Source of the DNA: JBEKTW01 sp049515655
Lineage (GTDB): Bacteria; Bacteroidota; Ignavibacteria; UBA10030; SZUA-254
Length of the DNA stretch: 64,000 bases
Assembly: GCA_049515655.1 (NCBI GenBank)
Contig: JBEKTW010000009.1
Location: 60,399 to 124,398, forward strand
Reading direction: 5' to 3'
Shown here: positions 17,599-26,125 of the stretch, piece after piece
How the letters are laid out: every line of letters begins with the position of its first letter
How positions within the stretch are numbered: position 1 is the stretch's first letter
Notes under the pieces: model-generated
The model's input: the letters and a program-made list of their open reading frames with translations, nothing else
Told to the model about the DNA's origin: nothing
Databases searched by the model: none
Translations under genes and position numbers: made by a program

Positions 17599-17922
17599 AT
17601 GTTAGAGTTCATTATGTACCCAATCTGGATTGAACCGCGGAATGCGCTCCAACTGAACATCTCAAACATTTTGCTGGGGGCTGCAGTTGTCGTTCTGGTC
17701 TTCTACTTCGTTTATGTCATCCTAAATGCAGTTATTCGGCGTTTAAAGGAACAGAAGCGTCGACGGAGGATGTCGGCGGATCTATCGGGTTTCCTGTCCA
17801 AGCTGGGTGTCACGATGCACGATGGTGGTGAAAGAAAAAGTGAGGAGACACGGCGGAAACCGAAGAAGGGCAACGGCAGAAAAATGAAATGCCGCGCGGT
17901 TCTCGTTCCTTTGCAGTGGTAA
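17599..17922 (+). CDS. Small single-pass membrane protein, unknown function
   Basis: 107 residues from ATG 17599. A GTG at 17560 would add 13 unconvincing residues. One transmembrane helix at about 23-45 (NILLGAAVVVLVFYFVYVIL) is followed by a very basic segment (RRLKEQKRRRRM) and a charged, probably cytoplasmic tail. No family recognised. Composition and the lack of a strong ribosome site keep confidence low. The roughly 390 bases between the receiver gene (minus) and this start hold no other gene I can support and presumably contain divergent promoters. Confidence 0.45.
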   Translation: MLEFIMYPIWIEPRNALQLNISNILLGAAVVVLVFYFVYVILNAVIRRLKEQKRRRRMSADLSGFLSKLGVTMHDGGERKSEETRRKPKKGNGRKMKCRAVLVPLQW

Positions 17923-18044
17923 TCTTTGTCCCCTTCGCGGCCATAGCCGCACCGGGTCGAAAAGTCCGGAAGATGCACGTCCAGGCGGGCTTGCGAGTTC
18001 TTCCAATATTATTTACCTTCCAGTAAACTATAAAGTTGTCTTCA

Positions 18045-18737
18045 ATGGAAGAAAAACTGAAACCACCCTATCTCAAAAAGGCAGACCAGCGCGGGAACAT
18101 CAGCATCTGGATTGTTGATGGCACGTATGTTCGTACGCATCTGGATGAGGAGTTCACGAACTATGGTCAACCCCTTGCCTTTGAGTGTATACCAAAGAAT
18201 GAGTTCTGGCTTGACCGGGAAGCGGCCGGGGACGAACAGAAATTCTTCATCGACCACCTGCTGGTGGAACACCGTTTGATGGAGAGAGGCCTTGCGTATG
18301 ATGACGCATTGGAGGCGGCAGACAAAGCCGAGATGGCAGAACGGAAGAAAGCGGGGGATGTCCGAAAACTGACAAAGGGCGGTAACCTTCCCGACCCGAA
18401 GAAAGTACACGTCAGGTTGTGGAAAAAACTCGAGTCGGATGTCAGTGTGTGGATCGTGGACGGCCGCCTCGTGCGGAGCGTGTTCGATGACGATTTTACG
18501 GAAGGAGGGCATGACTACGTCTACGAGTTTGTACCGCAGAATGAAGTCTGGATCGATAATGACCTCGAGGAGATAGAACGCCCCTATGTGCTTCTACACG
18601 AATTGCATGAACGGAATCTCATGGCCAAAGGCTGGTCCTACAGCAAGGCGCATGAAGATTCGAGCAAGATAGAGTACTACCATCGGCACCATCCCAATGA
18701 ATTGCATGATGCCCTCGCGAAGGAGGGCTGGGAATAG
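18045..18737 (+). CDS. Two-repeat protein with WxVDG / HxxxE motifs (paralogue of 29911-30744)
   Basis: 230 residues, starting at the ATG at 18045 (a TTG at 18036 is the alternative). It consists of two copies of an about 85-residue unit. Each copy runs WIVDGxxVRxxxDxxFTxxG, then ExxPxNExWxD, then HxxxExxLMxxGxxY and AxxxxxxxE. In copy 2 the His region is LLHELHERNLM, a His/Glu cluster that could bind metal, though it is not a standard HExxH zincin. There is no signal peptide, so it should be cytoplasmic, unlike its secreted paralogue near 30 kb. I do not know a named family. Clustered conserved His, Glu and Asp suggest a metal-dependent or structural role. Confidence 0.8.
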   Translation: MEEKLKPPYLKKADQRGNISIWIVDGTYVRTHLDEEFTNYGQPLAFECIPKNEFWLDREAAGDEQKFFIDHLLVEHRLMERGLAYDDALEAADKAEMAERKKAGDVRKLTKGGNLPDPKKVHVRLWKKLESDVSVWIVDGRLVRSVFDDDFTEGGHDYVYEFVPQNEVWIDNDLEEIERPYVLLHELHERNLMAKGWSYSKAHEDSSKIEYYHRHHPNELHDALAKEGWE

Positions 18738-18768
18738 GATCTTCCTTGTTGGGATTCACAAAAGAGTA

Positions 18769-19368
18769 ATGCTAAACACTGAAAGCAATACATCGATGGG
18801 TGCCCATGTGTGCCCCTGGTATGTCGGGTATTTGTTGGCGAATCCCTTGCGGCGGCTGCTACAGAGCCCCGAGAGAATTCTCAGTACCTATGTCAAGAAA
18901 GGGATGACAGTTCTTGAGATCGGACCGGGCATGGGATTCTTCAGCCTGCCGATGGCACGCCTTGTCGCAGAGTCCGGCCGCGTTCTCTGTGTTGATGTGC
19001 AAGAGAGAATGATCAGGACGCTGAAGAAGCGGGCGGCAAAAGCGGGGCTTTCAGAGAGGATCGAGGCGCGTGTCTGCACAAGCACGTCTCTTCAGATAGA
19101 TGAATTTGCAGCGAAGATTGATTTTGCGTTGGCGTTTGCGGTGGTGCATGAAGTTCCTGATGTGAAGAAACTGCTCTCCGAAATCTACGGGTTGTTGAGG
19201 AACGATGGCGTGCTCATGCTCTCCGAACCCAAGGGACACGTCACACAGGAAGATTTTCAGTTAACCCTTTCAATTGCCAGGAACCTGGGTTTCAAGATCC
19301 TAGAATCGCCTGAGATAAGACGAAGTCACTCCGCTGTGCTTCAGAAAAGTCGGATGGAAGCCGGATAG
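18769..19368 (+). CDS. Class I SAM-dependent methyltransferase
   Basis: 199 residues from ATG 18769. The glycine-rich motif I is VLEIGPGMGFFSLPMA (about 47-62), acidic motif II is VLCVDVQERMI, and a later strand reads IDFALAFAVVHEVPD with a DGVLMLSEP post-strand, all as in ubiquinone/menaquinone-type methyltransferases. The N-terminal VCPWYVGYLLANPLRR is a conserved lead-in seen in a common uncharacterised subgroup. Substrate is unknown. It starts 31 bases after the two-repeat protein gene on the same strand. Confidence 0.88.
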   Translation: MLNTESNTSMGAHVCPWYVGYLLANPLRRLLQSPERILSTYVKKGMTVLEIGPGMGFFSLPMARLVAESGRVLCVDVQERMIRTLKKRAAKAGLSERIEARVCTSTSLQIDEFAAKIDFALAFAVVHEVPDVKKLLSEIYGLLRNDGVLMLSEPKGHVTQEDFQLTLSIARNLGFKILESPEIRRSHSAVLQKSRMEAG

Positions 19369-19568
19369 ACATCGGGCTGCCGCTCTTTCCCTCATTTACT
19401 TGATTCTCCGAAGACCGTGTCAATTGCATCACAGTGGCTGCCAGATCTGGATTCTTCCATTGAATTTACGGGCACTGATCGGCATTTTTCGTGAGTTATC
19501 CACTGGGTATGTTTTTAACCGAAATCACTTATCGTCGTATCATTATCAGAAGACCGTAAACAGTATCC

Positions 19569-20165
19569 ATGAAGGATCCTCCGGAATCAGAGAAAGAGAA
19601 TCGAACAACGCAGCAGCTCATCGTGAGAAGCCTGGAAGGTGATCTTTCGGCGTTCCGGTTGCTCATGGAATCGCAGCAGCGATACGCCCATGCTGTGGCT
19701 CTGCCGCTCTTACGGAATGAAGAAAACGCACGAGAAGTGGTTCAAGAAGCGTTCGTCCGTGTTTGGAACAATCTCGCGCGATACCGGCGGGAAGTGAAAT
19801 TCACGACATGGCTTTACAAGATTGTCGTTAACCTTTGTTACGACAAGATAAAAATGGAATCGCGACGGAAGAATATTTTCGGAAGCATCGGGGCATTGTT
19901 CGACGGCAGCGACGTTGCCGGAAGCGAGGATGTTCACCGACAGCTCGAGCAGGCGGACCTCCGGGATCATATCCTCTCCGAGGCCAAAAAACTTCCTCCG
20001 AAGGAGCAACTCGTTTTCCATCTTCGCGACGTGCAGGATTTTTCTCTCCAGGAAATCGCAGAGATCGCTGGATTATCGATTGCTTCAGTGAAAACCAATC
20101 TTTGCTATGCCCGCCGGAGACTCCGCATGGCGTTGATCCTGATGCAGGAAAGGGAATCATCATGA
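19569..20165 (+). CDS. ECF-family RNA polymerase sigma factor
   Basis: 198 residues. Region 2 is visible as RYAHAVALPLLRNEENAREV then VQEAFVRVWNNLARYR and KFTTWLYKIVVNLCYD (about 45-95). Region 4 is LPPKEQLVFHLRD then FSLQEIAEIAGLSIASVKT and the DNA-binding RRRL end (about 140-190). The linker between them is poorly conserved, as usual. Its stop overlaps the start of the anti-sigma gene by four bases (ATGA), so the two are translationally coupled. Targets probably include its own operon, but I could not identify a promoter motif. Confidence 0.95.
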   Translation: MKDPPESEKENRTTQQLIVRSLEGDLSAFRLLMESQQRYAHAVALPLLRNEENAREVVQEAFVRVWNNLARYRREVKFTTWLYKIVVNLCYDKIKMESRRKNIFGSIGALFDGSDVAGSEDVHRQLEQADLRDHILSEAKKLPPKEQLVFHLRDVQDFSLQEIAEIAGLSIASVKTNLCYARRRLRMALILMQERESS

Positions 20166-20902
20166 AAGAATGTCAAAAGATCGAGTCCCTGCTGTACCTC
20201 TACCGCGAAGGTGAACTGTCGGCTCGGGAAAGGTCGATGGTTCTTGAACACACCAGGAACTGCTCGCGGTGTCATGAGATTCTTCAGCAGCTTCTTTCGA
20301 TGGACGCGGTGCTTGCACCCCTGCGGGAGAGTGTTCCGGAGCTTTCCGCAGATGCAGTTCTTGTGGATGAGACAATGGACCGCATTGCAGGTACGAGCGT
20401 GAAAGTGATTGAGCGGGAACAAACAGTGTCGCTCACGGATCAAACACTTCGTTGGCTGCGCCCCGCGCTGAGTTTCGCGGTTCTGGCGGCCGTTTCGCTC
20501 CTGGTGACCCAGCAATCGCGGGATGCGGCGAAGCTCTCGGATCTCGAGAATCGTTTACGAACTCATGGTGACGCCGCCGTATCGGCGGATATTTTCGCGA
20601 ATTCGGAGGCGCATCGCCTTTTCGAGATGGCTTTGAAGGAGCAGAAGAAGGAGGCGTCGCCCATCTCGCCGTTGAGGAGCGCTACGGTTGCGGGGGACCC
20701 GATGAATCTGATCGGTTCAGGGATTCTTGGTCTCTTCCAGCATGATAGCGGGCTTTTTGAAGAGTTCGCACGCCGGTATCCGGGCCTCTCGAAAATCACT
20801 CTCGAAAACGGGATCGATGAAAATGGGAAAAAAATCCTCGCCACCGAGGGAAAAGCTTTTATGAAGGAATTTGAACAACTACTGCGCGAAGGAGAAAAGT
20901 AA
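20162..20902 (+). CDS. Zinc-finger anti-sigma factor (zf-HC2 type), membrane-anchored
   Basis: 246 residues. The N-terminal anti-sigma zinc motif is HxxxCxxC (HTRNCSRCHE, about 30-39) preceded by the typical LYLYREGELSARER helix. One transmembrane helix lies at about 100-115 (LSFAVLAAVSLLVT). The extracytoplasmic part (about 117-246) is helical and charged, with no domain I can name. ATGA overlap with the sigma gene and a two-base gap to the following lipoprotein gene define a three-gene operon in which this protein should hold the sigma factor at the membrane until released. Confidence 0.9.
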   Translation: MKECQKIESLLYLYREGELSARERSMVLEHTRNCSRCHEILQQLLSMDAVLAPLRESVPELSADAVLVDETMDRIAGTSVKVIEREQTVSLTDQTLRWLRPALSFAVLAAVSLLVTQQSRDAAKLSDLENRLRTHGDAAVSADIFANSEAHRLFEMALKEQKKEASPISPLRSATVAGDPMNLIGSGILGLFQHDSGLFEEFARRYPGLSKITLENGIDENGKKILATEGKAFMKEFEQLLREGEK

Positions 20903-20904
20903 TC

Positions 20905-21993
20905 ATGAAACGATATGCTGAAGCGGTGCTCTCTGTGCTGATCCCAATAGTGATGTCGGGTTGCCTCGATGAACACGTCAAGACGACGGTTTCGGCGGAC
21001 GGGTCGAGCGAGCGAACGATTTCGATGAAGACATCGGAGAAAAGCTTGCCGAAAGGTGCTTTCCCGGCTGCCATCGATTCGACATGGACAGTTGATTGGA
21101 AAGAAACCGGTGAAAAGGACACGAAGTACGAATACACTGCGCGGAAGAAGTTCCAGACGCCCGATGAGCTTTCACGGGAATACGCCGCGCTCGGGGATAC
21201 GGGTATCATCGGGCTCAGCGTATCACTGGAGAAGAGGTTTGAATGGTTTTACACGTACCTCGTTTACAGAGAGGTCTATACCATGCGAAACCCCTATACG
21301 AACGTGCCGGCAACAGACTACCTGACAAAAGAGGAGATTGCAGGGTACGTCCGTGGCGACAAGAGCGACTCGTTGGACAAAAAAGTGAAACTGTGGGACA
21401 GTCGGAACGATTTTGAAGAACTGTTTCGATCCATCCTTGCCGAAGCCGAACGCAGGAATGACCCCGCGCTTCCTGCTTCGCTGCTGAAGGACAAGAAAGA
21501 GGACCTGTTTCGGCGAGTCATTACGGCCGATTCGATAAACAAGAAGGCTGACGAGCATCATGTTGATGCGAAAAAGAAAGAAATCAATAGTGTTGAAGAA
21601 GCAGTACGGTTCTTCGTCAAAACGTTCAAAGAGGTTCTCCGGACAACCCATGTGAACGGGTATGACACCGTATTCATGCAATCATGGGCTGCGATGGACC
21701 GCAAAAAGAAACCGCATCCCGACAGCTGGAGTTCTTCCGTGCAGATGCCGGGTTTGTTGACGGAGACGAACAGCGACGCGCTGGAAGGAAGCACGATAAC
21801 CTGGAAATTCGGCGCAAACCAAATCCATGTCGGCCCCTACGAAATGCATGCAGCCTCACGCGTTACGAACATCTGGGCCTTCGTGGTCACGGGAATTGCC
21901 CTACTGCTGCTGGTGCTCCTGGCGATTCTGGCCGCATTTCGTCACAGGCACGGCAAAGCCATTTCATCCTCTCCTCTTAGGAGAGGATCATAG
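20905..21993 (+). CDS. Lipoprotein with C-terminal membrane helix, third gene of the sigma operon
   Basis: 362 residues. The N-terminus MKRYAEAVLSVLIPIVMSGCLDEH carries a lipobox (MSGC, Cys20). The body is charged and mixed alpha/beta. Near the C-terminus a transmembrane helix (about 325-348, WAFVVTGIALLLLVLLAILAA) is followed by a short basic tail. A protein with both a lipid anchor and a C-terminal helix would be tethered at both ends, an uncommon layout. It directly follows the anti-sigma gene (two-base gap), so it may sense or transmit the envelope signal. No family recognised. Confidence 0.8.
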   Translation: MKRYAEAVLSVLIPIVMSGCLDEHVKTTVSADGSSERTISMKTSEKSLPKGAFPAAIDSTWTVDWKETGEKDTKYEYTARKKFQTPDELSREYAALGDTGIIGLSVSLEKRFEWFYTYLVYREVYTMRNPYTNVPATDYLTKEEIAGYVRGDKSDSLDKKVKLWDSRNDFEELFRSILAEAERRNDPALPASLLKDKKEDLFRRVITADSINKKADEHHVDAKKKEINSVEEAVRFFVKTFKEVLRTTHVNGYDTVFMQSWAAMDRKKKPHPDSWSSSVQMPGLLTETNSDALEGSTITWKFGANQIHVGPYEMHAASRVTNIWAFVVTGIALLLLVLLAILAAFRHRHGKAISSSPLRRGS

Positions 21994-22078
21994 ATGAGGT
22001 CTGGCGCGCATTTCTGTAGTCTGGAGCCGACACACTACCGGGACCTCCCGAGTTGAGATCGGTGCGCGTGGATTTGAC

Positions 22079-22534
22079 TCAAGCCGTGGTTCCGAATGTC
22101 CGGGTAAGTTTGTATCGTATTCGCAGAATGCCGTCTGCGTACGTCGTCGTCACAATCCGGAACGTCCCGATTTCACGGGTTGAACCGACGTGGGGGCCGC
22201 TGCACGGGCAGGCATCGTAGTCGCCGATCCGGATGATCCTGAGCCGCTCACCCGCATCGTCGGGGAGCTTGCTCAGATTGAACTGCTTTTCCGCGTCAAC
22301 ACGCGCCATGAACTCTTCCGTTACACCGAGATCGGCCCGGATCACTTCGTTCACCCGGCGCTCGATTTCTGCAACCTCTTCCTTCGTGATATCCCGTCCG
22401 AACCTGTAGTCGATCCTGGACTTCTTCTTTTCGATATGGGCATTTATCGAACGCCCGCAATGGAACATCCGGACCATTGTCTGATTGAGAATGTGTTCCG
22501 CCGAATGCATCGGGGGATCATAGTCTTTTGACAT
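22079..22534 (-). CDS. AlaX-like alanyl-tRNA editing domain protein
   Basis: 151 residues matching the second additional domain of alanyl/threonyl-tRNA synthetases. Metal ligands are visible as HSAEH (residues 10-14, HxxxH) and CPCSGPHV (about 109-116, CxxxGPH). Standalone members hydrolyse mischarged Ser- or Gly-tRNA(Ala). The RSINAHIEKKKSRIDYRF segment fits the family's strand region. It converges with the sigma operon. The 1-kb gene-poor stretch lies upstream of its start. Confidence 0.88.
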   Translation of the reverse strand: MSKDYDPPMHSAEHILNQTMVRMFHCGRSINAHIEKKKSRIDYRFGRDITKEEVAEIERRVNEVIRADLGVTEEFMARVDAEKQFNLSKLPDDAGERLRIIRIGDYDACPCSGPHVGSTREIGTFRIVTTTYADGILRIRYKLTRTFGTTA

Positions 22535-22611
22535 CGCACTCTACACTAAATTTGCCGCGATAGACTTATTACTGACATTCTTCACTGCTGTGAATAGATT
22601 TAACGGTAGAG

Positions 22612-22830
22612 AAAATAGTAAATCCGAAGTTCTAAATCCTAAATTCCGCCTTTCAGAATCCCGCCAACGTAAGCGGAATCCAGAAGCGGGACAAATTCGA
22701 AATCCCAACTTCACAAGTTCGAATCGCCAATTGACTACTGCCTTTGGATGCTGGCCAAAGGCGCGTTTAGGATTTAAATATTAGAGTTTGGTATTTGTTT
22801 CGGATTTCGATATTAGAAATTGGTATTTAT
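22612..22830. repeat. AT-rich imperfect inverted-repeat element with central hairpin
   Basis: The left arm carries AAATCCGAAGTTCTAAATCC and related A-rich words. The right arm, read on the other strand, carries GAAATCCGAAAC and TTTAAATCCTA words. At the centre, GCCTTTGG-ATGCTGG-CCAAAGGC (22740-22762) is a perfect 8-base stem with a 7-base loop. No convincing reading frame crosses it. It looks like a non-coding, possibly dispersed, foldable element of the sort scattered between genes in some environmental genomes. Confidence 0.5.
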
Positions 22831-22904
22831 GAGTCAATGTATTCATCGCGCTTGGCATCACTTATTATACGACTACCGGTTGAAGATTGCAACATTAAAC
22901 GAAG

Positions 22905-22990
22905 AAATCGCGGGAAGAGGAGAATGGGAGAAAAAAAATGGGGGAAGAGGGGAATTGGGGAATGGGAGAAAGGAAAACGCCGCCCCGGAG
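22905..22990. repeat. Purine-rich low-complexity tract
   Basis: About 85 bases made almost only of A and G (runs such as GGGAAGAGGAGAATGGGAG and GGGGAAGAGGGGAATTGGGG). A small open frame crosses it but its translation is just Gly/Glu/Lys/Arg filler, so I call it non-coding. Confidence 0.5.
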
Positions 22991-23055
22991 GAGAAGTGAA
23001 ACTTGATTTTCACCGAAGGAAATACTACTATCATGGTTAGACAAACAATACAGTA

Positions 23056-23301
23056 TTATCGGTAATCCCGTTGCCAGTCGTCTTCAGGAAACATACTGCT
23101 TTGTGGAAGCACGGTTGGGGACTTTTTTCCCTCCTGCTCGCCTTCAACTATTTTTCCTTCAGAGTTGAGTTGTTCAGTGATGAGGACGAGCAGAATCATC
23201 CCATTACCGACCCGTGTACTCATCAAACGGCGTTTTCCCCTTCGACGCTCAACTGGGAAACCTTCGATAAGGACAATGCCCCAAAGGCGATTACTATCCA
23301 T
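23056..23301 (-). CDS. Possible small protein, weak support
   Basis: An 81-residue frame starting at an ATG preceded by GTCAGG. The sequence mixes a basic stretch (VERRRGKRRL), a short hydrophobic stretch (GMILLVLITEQL) and an acidic C-terminus (FPEDDWQRDYR). No family recognised, and codon texture is only moderately gene-like. It lies just downstream of the decayed frame at 23333-23518 on the same strand, so both may be pieces of one lost locus. Confidence 0.25.
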   Translation of the reverse strand: MDSNRLWGIVLIEGFPVERRRGKRRLMSTRVGNGMILLVLITEQLNSEGKIVEGEQEGKKSPTVLPQSSMFPEDDWQRDYR

Positions 23302-23332
23302 CCTGACATTCAGTTTGAACTATTTTTAGTTG

Positions 23333-23518
23333 TTAATTGTCCTCTCCAAGTTTCTCGACATTTCTTCCAACCGTACCAGCCAGTGCGAGATAAATCTCCG
23401 CCCCTCGATCTTTTCTCATGATGCCGTAAAAAGCATAGCGTTGAGCTATCGCTGGAAGTTTGTCCACAACTGATTGCTGGTTCTTCTCTTGACATTGTTT
23501 CCAAAGGGAATTGAATAC
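23333..23518 (-). pseudogene. Decayed reading frame, protein-like C-terminal fragment
   Basis: On the minus strand one frame reads QQSVVDKLPAIAQRYAFYG then IMRKDRGAEIYLALAGTVGR and NVEKLGEDN before a TAA at 23333-23335. It looks like genuine helical protein but opens just after a TGA near 23518 with no good start codon. The only internal Met would give about 26 residues. I read it as the 3' remnant of a gene. Family unknown. Confidence 0.35.
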
Positions 23519-23587
23519 TCAACCCTTGGCGGCAAATTTCCGTTTTGTTATCAATTCAATGTCATAACTGAAAACAGGATAAGCACT

Positions 23588-25756
23588 ATGAAAAAGATTA
23601 TTGCTGTCATTGCATTGTCAGTACTGACCGCTCAGGTGCTGAGGTCACAAGGGGTAAACTCAGATACTCTGACGTACAAGTACAAAGAAGTAGTTATTTC
23701 TGCGTCGAGAATGAACATGCCTCTCAAGACAACTCCATTTTCGACGAGTGTTGTAGATTCACAGGTACTAAACACTCTCCCGCGCTCCCTTGCCATCGAC
23801 GAACCGCTAAAGCTTGTCCCCGGCGTGAAGGTGGACAACCAGGCCGACGGAGAACGAGTTCACATGTCTATTCGGGGCCAGGGGATTCTCACCGAGACAG
23901 GTATCCGGTCCATCAAGGTCTTGCTTGATGGGCTGCCGATCAACGACCCCACAGGTTTCGCTCCGGACTTTTTCGATGTCGATCTGAATACAGTAAGCCG
24001 GATCGATGTGTTGCGCGGGCCGGCTGCATCGCTGTACGGCGGCGGCGCTGCGGGTGGGATCATCAGCATCATGACGCAAAATGCTCCTAACACTCCTTTG
24101 TTCGGAGAGGTATCGTCCACCGAAGGCTTCAACGGCGCCAAAACGAGCAATATGGCAGCAAACTATGGAGGAGACCTCAGCTACTGGAAAAATTACGGTA
24201 TCTTCGGCGGAAACGTTAACGACGTGAACTACCGCCTGTCATTCTCACGTACAGGCGGTGAAGGCTACCGCGTTCACACACACTTCTGGGAGGATAACGT
24301 ATACGCCAAGGCCACCTACACGCCGAGCTCGGATTTCCAGGTGACGCCCATTTTCTCGTGGACGGACACATACCATGAAAACCCGGAGGGCCTTAACCTG
24401 GCGCAGTACAACCAGGACCCGACGCTACCCAATGATGACGCTGTGCCGTACAACGAACACATGGAAATGTATCGGACGACGGAAGGCGTCACCGGCCTTT
24501 ATCGGATTCTCGAAGGTCATGAGCTCCGGTTTAACGCCTACGCGAAGCAATCGACGTATATCGAAGCAAACAATCACGTCTTCGACCACCAATTGCTCTC
24601 GACGCCGGGAATGACGCTTCAGTATACCTACTCATCCGGCCTGCCCGACGACCAAGTCAGGAACAAAGTGAGCCTCGGCACGGACCTGCAGTGGCAGACG
24701 AACAACGAGCACCTCAATCCGAATTTCCATTCGTATGAGGGAGACTCGGTCCTGGCGCGACAGCAGATCTGGCAGCGGGGGATCGGAGTATTCCTGATCG
24801 ACAATGTCGAGCTTGGCCGCGACTGGGGATTTATGGGGAGCCTCAGGTTTGATAACATCCACAACGAGCTCACCGACCAGTTGAACCCCGGTCCGACAGG
24901 TAATTCCGGGAGCGCTGATTTCTCGAATGTCACCGGAAGACTCGGCCTTACCTATTCCCTCATACGGGAAATGACGCTGTACGGCAGCTGGGGGCAGGGT
25001 TTCATCCCGCCGTCGACGGAAGAACTCGGCACGAATCCGAGGGACACGACGGGCCACTATGGCGGATTTAATTCAGACCTCAGCGCGGCGACCTCCAACA
25101 GCTACGAAATTGGAGCAAGGGGCATACTGAATGACAATATCAACTACGAAGCGACCGGTTTCTACATGACTACCAAGAATGATTTCGACCGGTACCGGCT
25201 ACCCAACATGGGCAACGGTGAGCAAGGAACGTTTTACAAAAACATCGGAGCAACCAAACGGTACGGGCTGGAGCTGGCAGCGGACTATGAACCGGTCAAA
25301 TCTTTCGGCCTCCAGGTGGCGTACACGTATTCTCACTTCACGTACAACATCAACGACACAATTGCCATTCTCATGGACTCAGGCCAGGTTCCAAGACACA
25401 TCTCGAACGGAAATTTCCTGCCGAACTCTCCCCAGCATCAACTGATGCTCGACGTGCGGTACGATATCCTCCCACAGCTCGGCATCGGACTGAGTTCAGA
25501 GACGTTGAGCAAGACGTACATCGACGGCGCGAATAAGGAGTCGGAAGCTGCTGCCAGCTATACGCTTCTCCATGCCCGCCTCATATACCACTGGAGCTTC
25601 TCAGGAATGCGGGGTGACTTGACGGTGCAGGGGCGCAACCTTGGCAACACGAAATATGTGGCGTTCACTGAACCCGATAGCGGTGGAAATTCATATCAAC
25701 CAGGGGCAGGAAGAGAAATTTTCGCCGGGCTGAAGATACGACTCGGGGAGAAGTGA
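23588..25756 (+). CDS. TonB-dependent outer-membrane receptor
   Basis: 722 residues from ATG 23588, giving signal peptide MKKIIAVIALSVLTAQVLRS. The plug domain (about 35-160) shows KEVVISASRMNMPLKTTPFS, LVPGVKVDNQAD, RVHMSIRGQG, and RIDVLRGPAASLYGGGAAGG. The rest is a Tyr/Asn/Gly-rich beta-barrel with the typical TGRLGLTYSL and LYGSWGQGFIPPSTEEL strands. There is no N-terminal carboxypeptidase-like domain and no SusD partner, so it resembles metal or siderophore receptors more than SusC. Substrate unknown. A good terminator follows at 25815. The roughly 500 bases before it hold only weak decayed frames. Confidence 0.93.
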   Translation: MKKIIAVIALSVLTAQVLRSQGVNSDTLTYKYKEVVISASRMNMPLKTTPFSTSVVDSQVLNTLPRSLAIDEPLKLVPGVKVDNQADGERVHMSIRGQGILTETGIRSIKVLLDGLPINDPTGFAPDFFDVDLNTVSRIDVLRGPAASLYGGGAAGGIISIMTQNAPNTPLFGEVSSTEGFNGAKTSNMAANYGGDLSYWKNYGIFGGNVNDVNYRLSFSRTGGEGYRVHTHFWEDNVYAKATYTPSSDFQVTPIFSWTDTYHENPEGLNLAQYNQDPTLPNDDAVPYNEHMEMYRTTEGVTGLYRILEGHELRFNAYAKQSTYIEANNHVFDHQLLSTPGMTLQYTYSSGLPDDQVRNKVSLGTDLQWQTNNEHLNPNFHSYEGDSVLARQQIWQRGIGVFLIDNVELGRDWGFMGSLRFDNIHNELTDQLNPGPTGNSGSADFSNVTGRLGLTYSLIREMTLYGSWGQGFIPPSTEELGTNPRDTTGHYGGFNSDLSAATSNSYEIGARGILNDNINYEATGFYMTTKNDFDRYRLPNMGNGEQGTFYKNIGATKRYGLELAADYEPVKSFGLQVAYTYSHFTYNINDTIAILMDSGQVPRHISNGNFLPNSPQHQLMLDVRYDILPQLGIGLSSETLSKTYIDGANKESEAAASYTLLHARLIYHWSFSGMRGDLTVQGRNLGNTKYVAFTEPDSGGNSYQPGAGREIFAGLKIRLGEK

Positions 25757-25814
25757 TTTCTCCGATCATGTAGGAAGCCTCTTTTATACTGTTTTTCAGC
25801 TTCAGGAAAGTCCG

Positions 25815-25847
25815 GGCCCGCAAAACACCGCGGGCCTTTTCTTTTTT
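25815..25847 (+). terminator. Rho-independent terminator after the TonB receptor
   Basis: GGCCCGC (25815-25821) pairs perfectly with GCGGGCC (25830-25836) around an eight-base loop, followed by TTTTCTTTTTT. It ends the receptor transcript 60 bases after the stop codon. Confidence 0.9.
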
Positions 25848-26076
25848 CTGTTTCTCCGGGAGACCCAAATGAGTAGAATGCCACACCCACAATGAGAAAA
25901 CTCCCCCAGGATTTTGCCCGGTGTATTCAAACAAAAGCAGAGTATTTCGTATATTAAAGACTACGGTTTCCACGGGAAAACGCCTGTTTTTGGGGCAATG
26001 CTATTGTGCAAAGAACATTAAACAATTTTGATGGTTTGGGTGTCCAATTATGTAGAGGATTCGCGCCATCTTGTGA

Positions 26077-26082
26077 TATAAT
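26077..26082 (+). promoter_or_regulatory. Possible -10 box for the MacA-like operon
   Basis: A perfect TATAAT about 44 bases before the first gene of the efflux operon. No recognisable TTGACA lies 17 bases upstream, and FCB bacteria often use other consensus elements, so this is a weak call. Confidence 0.3.
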
Positions 26083-26125
26083 AGTCGTTTTTATCCATTT
26101 TTGAGTTCAATAATAAGGTTTAATA

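Noticed and set aside
22795..23040. 81-codon frame in the purine-rich stretch
   Set aside because: Low-complexity Lys/Arg/Gly/Glu translation with no protein character.
23474..23587. Longer start for the TonB-dependent receptor
   Set aside because: The added 38 residues precede and spoil the signal peptide that starts at the ATG at 23588.
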